From Blattabacterium cuenoti (GTDB lineage: Bacteria; Bacteroidota; Bacteroidia; Flavobacteriales; Blattabacteriaceae): a stretch of DNA of 64,000 nt. Shown one piece after another: positions 36,761 to 44,112 of the stretch. The DNA is taken from NCBI RefSeq assembly GCF_014251695.1, contig NZ_CP059195.1:1-64000 (forward strand), in the 5' to 3' direction. The notes beneath the pieces were generated by a model that saw only the letters and a program-made list of their open reading frames with translations, did no database searches and had not been told where the DNA came from. Within the stretch, counting starts at the first letter, position 1. The number at the start of each line of letters is the position of its first letter. The position numbers and the translations under genes were made by a program.

Positions 36761-37128
36761 TAAATTAAATCAATTTGTAAATCATTATTATATTTTTTCA
36801 ATGCTAAAAATCATTATTTCTATTATAATAGTTTTTTTCAATAAAAAAATAATACGGATACATTAACTAATAACATTTAAAAAATAATTTTATAATTATA
36901 AATAAAATATTGATATTAAAAATCAATAAACATGAAATCCATTTATATTTAATATTACATTAAAAATTATAATTGACTGAAAATATAATTTATAAATTTT
37001 TTCTATCTATACTATAATTAAAATTGTAAAAAATATGTTGAAAAACAATAATCTATTTCTTAAAAAGAAAGTTTTGTATCTTGGTATTTTTAATACCTTT
37101 ATTTAAAAAAAAACAAAAATATAAAACA
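36761..37128. other. Longest gene-free gap, very AT-rich
   Basis: About 368 bp between the TamB-like gene and the Lrp-type regulator. I see no convincing ORF, tRNA or known RNA. It holds a weak hairpin (TATTGAT at 36908-36914 with ATCAATA at 36922-36928). A TTGACT (36972-36977) and TATAAT-like boxes also occur, but not at promoter spacing to each other. It may hold the regulator's promoter or the remains of a lost gene. Confidence 0.5.
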
Positions 37129-37653
37129 ATGATTCTAAGATATAATACAGACGAAATTGACAACACTATTGTTAGAAAACTAAATATTAACGCTAGAACT
37201 CCCTATACTGAAATTAGTAAACAAATTAGTAAAGAAATTAAACCATTATCTGTTGGAACAGTTCATGTGAGAGTAAAAAAATTAGAAGATGCAGGAATTA
37301 TAAAGGGGAGTACTTTAATTATAGGATATGAATCATTAGGGTTTCATTTAATAGCTTTTGTAGGTATTTTATCAGATTCTCACGAATCTAAATTTGTTAA
37401 AGAAGAATTAAAAAAAATACCGAATATCGTCCAACTATATATCACTTCAGGAAAATATAATCTGTTTTGTAGAATTATTGCTAGAGATCCTTTAGATGCA
37501 AGAGATGTTATTTCTAAAATAGGAGAAATAAAAGGAGTACTTAGAACAGAATCTACTATTTGTTTAGAAGAAAGCATAAATGATGAAAATAGATTGTTAT
37601 CCAACATACTACAAAGACATAAAACATATTATAAAAAAAAAACATCATTATAA
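37129..37653 (+). CDS. Lrp/AsnC family transcriptional regulator
   Basis: Lrp/AsnC regulators are small DNA-binding proteins that respond to amino acids. From the ATG at 37129 the protein has about 174 residues. An N-terminal winged helix-turn-helix covers roughly 8-60 (DEIDNTIVRKLNINARTPYT, then SVGTVHVRVKKLEDAGIIKG), and a C-terminal RAM ligand-binding domain follows. The GTVHVRVKKLEDAGII and EESINDENRL stretches match a flavobacterial subgroup. It is the only recognisable DNA-binding transcription regulator in the window. The long upstream gap could carry its own operator. Confidence 0.9.
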   Translation: MILRYNTDEIDNTIVRKLNINARTPYTEISKQISKEIKPLSVGTVHVRVKKLEDAGIIKGSTLIIGYESLGFHLIAFVGILSDSHESKFVKEELKKIPNIVQLYITSGKYNLFCRIIARDPLDARDVISKIGEIKGVLRTESTICLEESINDENRLLSNILQRHKTYYKKKTSL

Positions 37654-37700
37654 TGATATAATAATTACTAATTATTATAATTTTTCTATCATTTCAATAT

Positions 37701-37737
37701 CAAGCTTCTTTTTTTTCTTTAAAAAAGAAAAAAATTT
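37701..37737 (+). terminator. A/T hairpin after the Lrp-type gene
   Basis: In the 125-bp gap before the HD gene, a T-rich arm with one C (TTTTTTTCTTT) is followed by the matching A-rich arm (AAAGAAAAAAA) with about three bases between. It could terminate the regulator transcript. The stem is almost pure A/T, so chance cannot be excluded. Confidence 0.3.
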
Positions 37738-37778
37738 ATCCTTCCGAAAAAATTTCATAAGCTTCAATTTTTTAGGTA

Positions 37779-39806
37779 ATGGATAATTTATTCAAGTTTT
37801 ATAATAAAAATATTGCATATAAAATTTTAGTTTTAATTATTGCAATCTTATTATTGACATTTTTTTTCCCAAAAAAAGATATTTTAAAATATGAATTTTC
37901 AGAAGGAAAAACTTGGTCTTACGGAGATTTATTTTCGCCATTTAATTTTTTAATTCTAAAAGATAATCAAGATATTGATTTAGAAATAAAAAATTTAAAA
38001 GAAAGGCAAGAAATATTCTGTATTCAGAATGAAAAAATAGTAAAAAGCATAAAAAAAAAGCTAAAAAAATTTTTTTTTATCAAAAAAAATAAAAATTACT
38101 ATAAAACTATTCATAGAATAATCAACACAATATACAAATATGGATATATAGAAGGAGATAATAATCTTATAAAAGAGAATAAAACTCACACAATTTTTTT
38201 CAAAAATGAGGAAAAATGGATTCCAATTTTATATGAAAAAATTTTTACTCATAACAAAGTAAATAATATTCTCGAAAAAAATTTTAGAAAAAAAAGTAAT
38301 AATGTAAAAAGCTTAAAAAAATTTTTGGAAAAAATTATCGTTCCTAATTTATTTTATAGTCAATATCATACCGATTTTTTTTTGAATAAAAAAATACAAT
38401 CTATTAAAAAAATAAAATATTCCTTTAGAAAAGGAGACAATATTATTAATAATCATGATACTATAAATAAAAATAAATTTAAAATTTTATTCCACTTCAA
38501 AAAAGAATATGAAAGTAAAGTATGGAATAAAAAAAAATATTATTGTCTTGTTGTAGGACATTTTTTAATAATAAGTCTAATATTTACTTTATTTATATTA
38601 TATATTTTTTACTTTGAAAATAAAATATTTAATAATAATAGAGAAGTGAATTTTTTTATTATAAATATATTATTAATATCATTAATTACTATTACTATTT
38701 TAAAATATAATTCTAAAATATTATATATAATTCCCTTTTGTATACTTCCCATAAGTATACGTGCCTTTTTCAATTTAAACTTGAGTATTTTCATTCATTT
38801 AATAACCATTTTATTATTATCCTTAATTATACCAAATAATTTTGAATTTATTTTTATTCAAATCACTGCAGGTTTTTTAGTTATGTTGACAAAAAAAAAT
38901 ATTTATAGAATGAAAAATCTATTTATTGCTGCAGTAAAAATAACTATTACTTATATTATTACTTTTAGTTTGCTTACTTTAATCCGTGAAGGATCTTTAG
39001 AAAAAATTTCCTTATATACTTTTTATTTATTTTTTTTTAGTGGAATCTTAACTTTATTTGTTCATCCACTAATATTTATTTTTGAAAAATTACTGAATTT
39101 AACTTCAGATATTTCATTATTAGAACTATCAGATACCAATACCCCCATATTAAGATTATTGTCTCAAAAAGCCCCAGGAACTCTACAGCATGTTCTAACA
39201 GTAGCAAATATTGCAGAAGAAGCTGCTGTCGCAATTGGAGCTAATTCTCTATTAGTAAGAATAGGTGCAATTTATCATGATATAGGAAAAATTAAAAATT
39301 CTGTATTTTTTACAGAAAATCAACATAATATAATTGATCCTCATGAAGAATTAACTCCAGAAGAAAGTGCTAAAATTATTTTAGAACATGTATCAATAGG
39401 AGTAGAACTTGCAAAAAAATATCATTTGCCTGATCCTGTAACTAATTTTATACGCACTCATCATGGAAAGAGTCTTGTTTATTATTTTTATGAAAAACAA
39501 AAAAAAAAATATCCAAATATGGAAATAGATAAAAAACAATTTCAATATTCTGGTCCTAAACCATTTTCCAAAGAAACTGCCATTGTCATGATAGCTGATT
39601 CTGTAGAAGCGGCTTCAAAAAGTATAAAAAATCCATCTACTAAAGATTTAGAAAATTTGGTAGAAAATATAATAAAAAAACAAAAAATAGAAAATCAATT
39701 TTCTAATGCAGATATTACTTTAAGAGAAATAGAAAAAGTTAAACAAGTTATGAAAAAAAAATTAAGGAATATTTATCACACTAGAATAGAATATCCTAAT
39801 CCTTAA
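37779..39806 (+). CDS. 7TM-HD family phosphohydrolase (PgpH-like)
   Basis: Membrane protein of the 7TMR-HD class; characterised members such as PgpH degrade cyclic di-AMP. The layout over 675 residues is: a membrane anchor (about 14-32), an extracytoplasmic domain (about 35-250), seven membrane helices (about 255-440), and a cytosolic HD domain from about 460. The HD domain has HVLTVANIAEEAA, YHDIGKIKN, the PHEELTPEESAKIILEHVSIGVELAKK region, RTHHGKSLVYYFY and MIADSVEAASKSI; the metal-binding His and Asp residues are present. No diadenylate cyclase is in the window, so the ligand is inferred. An A11 run lies at 39499-39509. Confidence 0.88.
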   Translation: MDNLFKFYNKNIAYKILVLIIAILLLTFFFPKKDILKYEFSEGKTWSYGDLFSPFNFLILKDNQDIDLEIKNLKERQEIFCIQNEKIVKSIKKKLKKFFFIKKNKNYYKTIHRIINTIYKYGYIEGDNNLIKENKTHTIFFKNEEKWIPILYEKIFTHNKVNNILEKNFRKKSNNVKSLKKFLEKIIVPNLFYSQYHTDFFLNKKIQSIKKIKYSFRKGDNIINNHDTINKNKFKILFHFKKEYESKVWNKKKYYCLVVGHFLIISLIFTLFILYIFYFENKIFNNNREVNFFIINILLISLITITILKYNSKILYIIPFCILPISIRAFFNLNLSIFIHLITILLLSLIIPNNFEFIFIQITAGFLVMLTKKNIYRMKNLFIAAVKITITYIITFSLLTLIREGSLEKISLYTFYLFFFSGILTLFVHPLIFIFEKLLNLTSDISLLELSDTNTPILRLLSQKAPGTLQHVLTVANIAEEAAVAIGANSLLVRIGAIYHDIGKIKNSVFFTENQHNIIDPHEELTPEESAKIILEHVSIGVELAKKYHLPDPVTNFIRTHHGKSLVYYFYEKQKKKYPNMEIDKKQFQYSGPKPFSKETAIVMIADSVEAASKSIKNPSTKDLENLVENIIKKQKIENQFSNADITLREIEKVKQVMKKKLRNIYHTRIEYPNP

Positions 39807-39863
39807 TTCTATATATAAATTATTTGGTTATTTAATAGATCTACTTTAGATTTGTATTTTTTT

Positions 39864-39948
39864 GGAGAGTTGCCGGAGTGGTTAACGGAGCAGTTTGCTA
39901 AACTGTCAATATGTAAATATTGCGTGGGTTCGAATCCCACATTCTCCG
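39864..39948 (+). tRNA. tRNA-Ser (anticodon GCT)
   Basis: The acceptor stem GGAGAGT pairs with ATTCTCC (one G-U). The anticodon arm is GCAGT, loop TTGCTAA, ACTGT, giving anticodon GCT. A long variable arm (CAATATGTAAATATTG) is diagnostic of tRNA-Ser, and the T-arm is TGGGTTCGAATCCCA. CCA is not encoded. It decodes AGY codons and is the first of three tandem tRNA genes. Confidence 0.96.
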
Positions 39949-39958
39949 CAAAAAAAAA

Positions 39959-40033
39959 CGGGGTATAGCGTAGTTTGGTTATCGCGCCTGGTTTGGGACC
40001 AGGAGATCGTAGGTTCAAATCCTGCTACCCCGA
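39959..40033 (+). tRNA. tRNA-Pro (anticodon TGG)
   Basis: The acceptor stem CGGGGTA pairs with TACCCCG. The anticodon arm CCTGG, loop TTTGGGA, CCAGG gives anticodon TGG. The T-arm contains GGTTCAAATCC. CCA is not encoded. It lies 10 bp after tRNA-Ser. Confidence 0.96.
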
Positions 40034-40045
40034 TATTTATTTTGA

Positions 40046-40119
40046 GATCACGTAGCTCAAACGGATAGAGCAACTGCCTTCTAAGCAGTAGGTTACAGGT
40101 TCGAATCCTGTCGTGATCA
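40046..40119 (+). tRNA. tRNA-Arg (anticodon TCT)
   Basis: The acceptor stem GATCACG pairs with CGTGATC. The anticodon arm ACTGC, loop CTTCTAA, GCAGT gives anticodon TCT, which reads AGA/AGG, the favoured arginine codons of this AT-rich genome. The T-arm has GGTTCGAATCC. Its last three bases (40117-40119) are also the stop codon of clpP on the opposite strand. Confidence 0.96.
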
Positions 40120-40788
40120 TTTTTTTGCTTCTAAAACTTCATCTATCATTCCGTATTCTTTGGCTTCTAAAGAGGTCATCCAGTAATCTCTATCTGAATC
40201 TTTTTCTATTTTTTCAATAGATAATCCTGAATGTTTTGATATAATCTCATAAAGTTCTTTTTTTAATTTTAAAATTTCACGAACTGTTATTTCAATATCT
40301 GAAGCTTGTCCTTCTGCCCCTCCTATAGGTTGATGAATCATGATTCTAGAATGTTTTAATGCTGATCTTTTTTTTTTTACTCCTGCACAAAGCAATACAG
40401 CGGCCATTGACGCGGCCATTCCAGTGCAAATAGTTGCTACATCTGGTTCTACAATTTGCATTGTATCATATATTCCTAATCCAGCATAAACATCTCCTCC
40501 TGGAGAATTTATATATATTTGTATATCCTTCACAGGATCTACGGATTGTAAAAATAATAATTGAGCTTGCACTATATTTGCTACTTGATCTTCTATTGGA
40601 GTTCCTAAAAAAATTACTCTATCCATCATTAAACGAGAAAAAACATCCATTTGAGCTACATTTAATTTTCTTTCTTCAACAATATAAGGAGTCATGAACT
40701 TAATATATTCACTTATTGTTAAGCTGCTAATTTTCTTATGTTTTATGGCATACAACATAAACTCTTTTGATTTTTTATGATAATCCAT
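40117..40788 (-). CDS. clpP: ATP-dependent Clp protease proteolytic subunit
   Basis: ClpP is the barrel-shaped serine protease fed by ClpC/ClpX. From the ATG at 40788 it has 223 residues, the usual flavobacterial length; the frame is open further upstream but that part looks unrelated. Catalytic Ser127 lies in GMAASMAAVLL, His152 in IMIHQPIGGAEGQASDIEI, and the C-terminal SDRDYWMTSLEAKEYGMIDEVL is typical. An A11 run (T11 on the plus strand, 40368-40378) sits between Ser and His codons in VKKKRSAL. The stop codon overlaps tRNA-Arg by three bases. clpC at the window end is the likely partner unfoldase. Confidence 0.95.
   Translation of the reverse strand: MDYHKKSKEFMLYAIKHKKISSLTISEYIKFMTPYIVEERKLNVAQMDVFSRLMMDRVIFLGTPIEDQVANIVQAQLLFLQSVDPVKDIQIYINSPGGDVYAGLGIYDTMQIVEPDVATICTGMAASMAAVLLCAGVKKKRSALKHSRIMIHQPIGGAEGQASDIEITVREILKLKKELYEIISKHSGLSIEKIEKDSDRDYWMTSLEAKEYGMIDEVLEAKK
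40368..40378 (-). repeat. A11 homopolymer inside clpP
   Basis: Eleven T on the plus strand, read as A11 in clpP mRNA, encode Lys-Lys-Lys-Arg between the catalytic Ser and His regions. The annotated frame reads through it correctly. Confidence 0.9.
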
Positions 40789-40904
40789 TTTTTTTATATT
40801 GAAAATTTTATCAAAGTTACTTTCTTCTACATAAAATTTTGAAAAAAAAGTTGATACATGCATAAAAAAAATGTAGAAATTAGAAACTTTTAATCTGAAA
40901 AGTA

Positions 40905-42365
40905 TTGATTTTGTACAAAAAATTAGCAATACAAACAATTATATATTCTATAGGATTTATTTTTCCTAGAATTATTAATTATGCTTTTTTAAAATTTTTC
41001 ACTGCTTTTTTTAAAAGAGAAGAATTTTCTCTTTATACAGATATGTACGCATTATCTTTTATGGTTATAGGATTTCTTTCTTTCGGATTAGAAAATACTT
41101 ACTTTAGATTTTTATACAAAAAAAATTCGAATCAAGAAATTGTTTTTTCAACTGGAGTTATAATACAGCTATTAATAAGTTCTTTTTTTTTAATAATATT
41201 CATAAATTTAACAAGATACTTGTCTTCTATTGCTGGATATCATAATCATCCAGAATATTTTATTATGTTTTTTTTAATTATATTTTTTGATACAATTTGT
41301 GTTCTGCCTATGGCATGGCTTCGTGCAAATGATAAACCTTTCCAATATTCTATAATAAGTATTGTAAATATATTAATACAATCATTTCTAATTATATATT
41401 TATTTATTAATTCTAATAATACCCATGGGCAAAAAACTTGCTTATTTTTTATTTTTAAATGGGTAAGTTCTTTTACCGATAAAATCGGTTATATATTTTT
41501 TGCAAATATGATTTCTTCTTTAGGAAATTTATTTTTAATACTTCCTATTCTTTTAAAAAAAGTAACTATCAGAAAATTTGACAAAATTCTTGCTATAAAT
41601 ATGTTAAATTATGGAATTCCTATTATGATCGGAACTATTGCTTTTTCCATTAATGAAAATTTGGATAAAATTTTGATTAAAAGATGGGTTTCAGATGAAA
41701 TTAATGGATCCTATTCTGCTTGCTATAAAATAGCTACTTTTATGAGTCTGTATATTAGAATATTTAGATTAGGAATTGAACCTTTTTTTTTTAAAAAATC
41801 TAAAGATGCCGATGCAATATATTATTATGAAGAAATCACTTATATGTTTATTCTATTTGGACTCATTTTTTATGTGTTAGTATGTGGAAATATTAACATT
41901 TTTATGAAATTTTTAATTGATGAAAAATATCATATAGCTAATCCTATCATTCCTATAATAATGATGGGAAATCTTTTTTTGGGAGTTTACACTAATTTAT
42001 CCATTTTCTATAAAATTATAGATAAACCGATTATTGGATCTTATATATCTTTAATCGGTGTATTAATCACTTTTTTATTTAATTCTATTTTTATTTTCAT
42101 TTCTGATAATAGTTTTATGATCCCTGCTTGGGGAACTTTAACATCTTATGGATCTATGTTAATAGTTTTATACATTTGGGGGAAAAAACAATTTTTTAAA
42201 TTTTGTAATAAAAAAATAAGAAATATTATAATGCATTTTTTATTTGCAATTTTTATCGTTTTTATGATAAAAAAAAAACTGGAATTTAGTTTATTATTAC
42301 AATTATTGTATTTAATAATTGTTTCTTTTTTAGAAAAAAAAAGATTTATGAATCTAATTAAATAA
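40905..42365 (+). CDS. Polysaccharide/lipid flippase, oligosaccharide flippase family
   Basis: Integral membrane protein of the MATE/Wzx-like flippase superfamily, likely moving a lipid-linked sugar or precursor across the inner membrane. The 486-residue protein has about 12-14 membrane helices. Its start, YKKLAIQTIIYSIGFIFPRI, matches the flavobacterial flippase family. Internal segments such as NYGIPIMIGTIAFSINENLDKILI are typical. There is no ATG at the start; TTG at 40905 or 40911 is used. It is followed closely by the dUTPase-like and nucleotidyltransferase genes, an order retained in free-living relatives. The transported substrate is unknown. Confidence 0.85.
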   Translation: MILYKKLAIQTIIYSIGFIFPRIINYAFLKFFTAFFKREEFSLYTDMYALSFMVIGFLSFGLENTYFRFLYKKNSNQEIVFSTGVIIQLLISSFFLIIFINLTRYLSSIAGYHNHPEYFIMFFLIIFFDTICVLPMAWLRANDKPFQYSIISIVNILIQSFLIIYLFINSNNTHGQKTCLFFIFKWVSSFTDKIGYIFFANMISSLGNLFLILPILLKKVTIRKFDKILAINMLNYGIPIMIGTIAFSINENLDKILIKRWVSDEINGSYSACYKIATFMSLYIRIFRLGIEPFFFKKSKDADAIYYYEEITYMFILFGLIFYVLVCGNINIFMKFLIDEKYHIANPIIPIIMMGNLFLGVYTNLSIFYKIIDKPIIGSYISLIGVLITFLFNSIFIFISDNSFMIPAWGTLTSYGSMLIVLYIWGKKQFFKFCNKKIRNIIMHFLFAIFIVFMIKKKLEFSLLLQLLYLIIVSFLEKKRFMNLIK

Positions 42366-42374
42366 GAGTAAGTT

Positions 42375-42755
42375 TTGCATAAAAAAATATATCAATCCAC
42401 TTTAATCGCTAACATAAAAAAATCTATTTTCATTAGTTTTTTAGGAAGAAAGTTGATTTCAACTGGTGTTTTAATTAAAAAATCGAAAGATACTAGATGT
42501 TCTTTTTTTTTGAGAAAAAAATTTATAGAGTCTATTTGTGTCATTCATCTAACAAAAAATAAAAAACATACATCATATGAAGAAATTAAAATAATTATAA
42601 TAAATATTTTGTATAAAAATATAATGATTGTCCCCGGTGAAAAATTAGTGATATTAAATATATTTAAAAATATTAGAAAAATAAAATGGAAAAAATGTTC
42701 TGACTTAAGTTTAAGTGTAAGAGGAAGTAATAGTTTTGGAAGTACTGGAATATAA
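42375..42755 (+). CDS. dut: Degenerate dUTPase (dut remnant, catalytic residues lost)
   Basis: dUTPase hydrolyses dUTP and keeps uracil out of DNA. The 126-residue product is shorter than the usual 140-150 but aligns along the fold: LGRKLISTGVLIKK, EEIKIIIINILYKNIMIVPGEKL, and motif 5, VRGSNSFGSTG (115-125), is nearly perfect. The other motifs are broken. Motif 1 (AGxDL) is reduced to a QSTL-like remnant at the start, motif 2 (PRSG) reads LRKK, motif 3 (GxIDxxYRGE) reads KNKKHTSYEE without the catalytic Asp, and motif 4 Gln is absent. The start is TTG at 42375, with an in-frame stop immediately upstream, so no longer N-terminus is possible. Position between flippase and nucleotidyltransferase supports the identity. 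Confidence 0.8.
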   Translation: MHKKIYQSTLIANIKKSIFISFLGRKLISTGVLIKKSKDTRCSFFLRKKFIESICVIHLTKNKKHTSYEEIKIIIINILYKNIMIVPGEKLVILNIFKNIRKIKWKKCSDLSLSVRGSNSFGSTGI

Positions 42756-42767
42756 AAAATAAATGAT

Positions 42768-43790
42768 ATGAAAATTATAATACCTATGGCTGGAAAAGGA
42801 TCACGTCTTCTTCCACATACTTTAAATACTCCTAAGCCACTGATATCTATTGCAGGAAAAACAATCTTGAGAAGACTGTTGGAAAGTTTATCCAAACTTA
42901 TTCAAGTTTTTTCTATACAAGAAATTGTTTTTATTATAGGAAATTTTGGAAATAAAATCGAAAAACAATTAATCAGACTATCTCATGATATGAGTGTTCA
43001 TCCTGTTATATATTATCAAATCATTCCACTTGGAACTGCAGATGCATTATTACAAGCTAAAAATTCTTTAACAGGAGAACCAATTATTGTCGCCTTTTCT
43101 GATTCTTTATTCTATCATAATTCTTTTGATAAAGAAATTTCTCATAAAATAGACAACATAATATGGACAAAAAAAGTTCAAAACCCTCATTTATTTGGCA
43201 TTGTTAAATGTGATTCTTCAGGAATTATTACTCATTTTATAGAAAAACCAAATCATTATGTATCAAATCTTGCTATTGTAGGTATTTATTATTTTAAAAA
43301 TAGTTTTCTTTTAAAAAAAGAATTACAATCTATATTAGATCATAATATTGAAAATAAACAAGAATATCAATTGACATCTGCTTTAGAAAATATGAGAAGA
43401 AAAGGAGAAAAATTCACAAGCAAACAAGTAAAGGAATGGATGGATTTTGGAAATCAAAAAAGAACTATTTATTCAAATTCAAAAATATTATCCATTGAAT
43501 CCAAAAATTCAGAATTAATTCATAAAAAAGTTATCATAAAAAATAGTTTGATTATAAATCCTTGTTCAATAGAAGAAAATACTACTATTGAAAATAGTAT
43601 TATAGGTCCTTATGTATCAATAGGAAAACATACAAAAGTAAAAAACAGTAATATAAAAAAATCTTTAATTCAAAATTATACAATAATTAAACATGCTAAT
43701 TTAAATTGTTCAATAATAGGAAATCACTCCATTTATATAGGAGAAAAAGCGAAAAAAGTAAGTTTGAGTGATTATTCTGTGTTCAGATAA
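42768..43790 (+). CDS. Sugar-phosphate nucleotidyltransferase with C-terminal beta-helix
   Basis: The 340-residue protein has a nucleotidyl transferase domain (about 1-235): IIPMAGKGSRLLPHTLNTPKPLISIAGK is the nucleotide-binding signature, followed by PLGTADALLQAK and the metal-binding AFSDSLF. A C-terminal left-handed beta-helix (about 250-340; hexapeptide-like ENTTIENSIIGPYVSIGKH) follows. It probably activates a sugar phosphate to an NDP-sugar for a surface glycan or wall precursor; RmlA/GlmU-like relatives exist, but the substrate is not clear. Co-directional with the flippase upstream, suggesting a shared envelope role. Confidence 0.85.
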   Translation: MKIIIPMAGKGSRLLPHTLNTPKPLISIAGKTILRRLLESLSKLIQVFSIQEIVFIIGNFGNKIEKQLIRLSHDMSVHPVIYYQIIPLGTADALLQAKNSLTGEPIIVAFSDSLFYHNSFDKEISHKIDNIIWTKKVQNPHLFGIVKCDSSGIITHFIEKPNHYVSNLAIVGIYYFKNSFLLKKELQSILDHNIENKQEYQLTSALENMRRKGEKFTSKQVKEWMDFGNQKRTIYSNSKILSIESKNSELIHKKVIIKNSLIINPCSIEENTTIENSIIGPYVSIGKHTKVKNSNIKKSLIQNYTIIKHANLNCSIIGNHSIYIGEKAKKVSLSDYSVFR

Positions 43791-43832
43791 ACCAAAAATT
43801 CATAATTTTTTTTATATTTGATAAAAAATTCC

Positions 43833-44048
43833 ATGTATATGGATTTTATTTCTATTTTTTCTATATTGCTTGGTACTTTTGGGACCACAGAAATCGTGGT
43901 TATTGTCATTCTTGCACTTTTACTGTTTGGAGGTAAAAAAATTCCAGAATTGATGAAGGGTTTGGGGACTGGATTGAAAGAATTCAAAAAAGCTTCTGAA
44001 TCAGAATCAGAAGAAGAAGAAAAAGATTCAGAATCGAAAAAAGAATAA
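43833..44048 (+). CDS. tatA: Sec-independent protein translocase component TatA/E
   Basis: TatA forms the pore of the twin-arginine system that exports folded proteins. The short protein (about 70 residues from ATG 43833; another ATG at 43839) has one membrane helix ([26 protein letters not shown]), the conserved FGGKKIPEL hinge, an amphipathic helix ([13 protein letters not shown]) and an acidic low-complexity tail ([17 protein letters not shown]). The longer frame from TTG 43818 is less likely. No tatC is in the window. Confidence 0.9.
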   Translation: MYMDFISIFSILLGTFGTTEIVVIVILALLLFGGKKIPELMKGLGTGLKEFKKASESESEEEEKDSESKKE

Positions 44049-44088
44049 AAATTTTTCTTTCACTTTATGTTTGTTTATTCGTCCTTTT

Positions 44089-44106
44089 TTTCTAAAATTT
44101 TAGAAA
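44089..44106. promoter_or_regulatory. 18-bp perfect palindrome just upstream of the transglycosylase gene
   Basis: TTTCTAAAATTTTAGAAA is its own reverse complement and ends 6 bp before the ATG at 44113, in a 64-bp gap after tatA. It could be an operator or part of a terminator for tatA. Chance is possible in AT-rich DNA. Confidence 0.3.
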
Positions 44107-44112
44107 CTAATA

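Noticed and set aside
36972..37014. TTGACT and TATAAT boxes in the gap before the Lrp-type gene
   Set aside because: Spacing between boxes is far from 17 bp, and TATAAT-like words are everywhere in this composition.
37580..37786. 68-codon ORF bridging the gap between the Lrp-type gene and the HD gene
   Set aside because: It overlaps both real genes in another frame and encodes a Lys/Ile/Phe-rich low-complexity stretch; explained by the A/T hairpin region.
40789..40938. Upstream 50-codon extension of clpP
   Set aside because: The ATG at 40788 gives the standard ClpP length and start; the extension is unlike other ClpP N-termini and intrudes on the flippase start.
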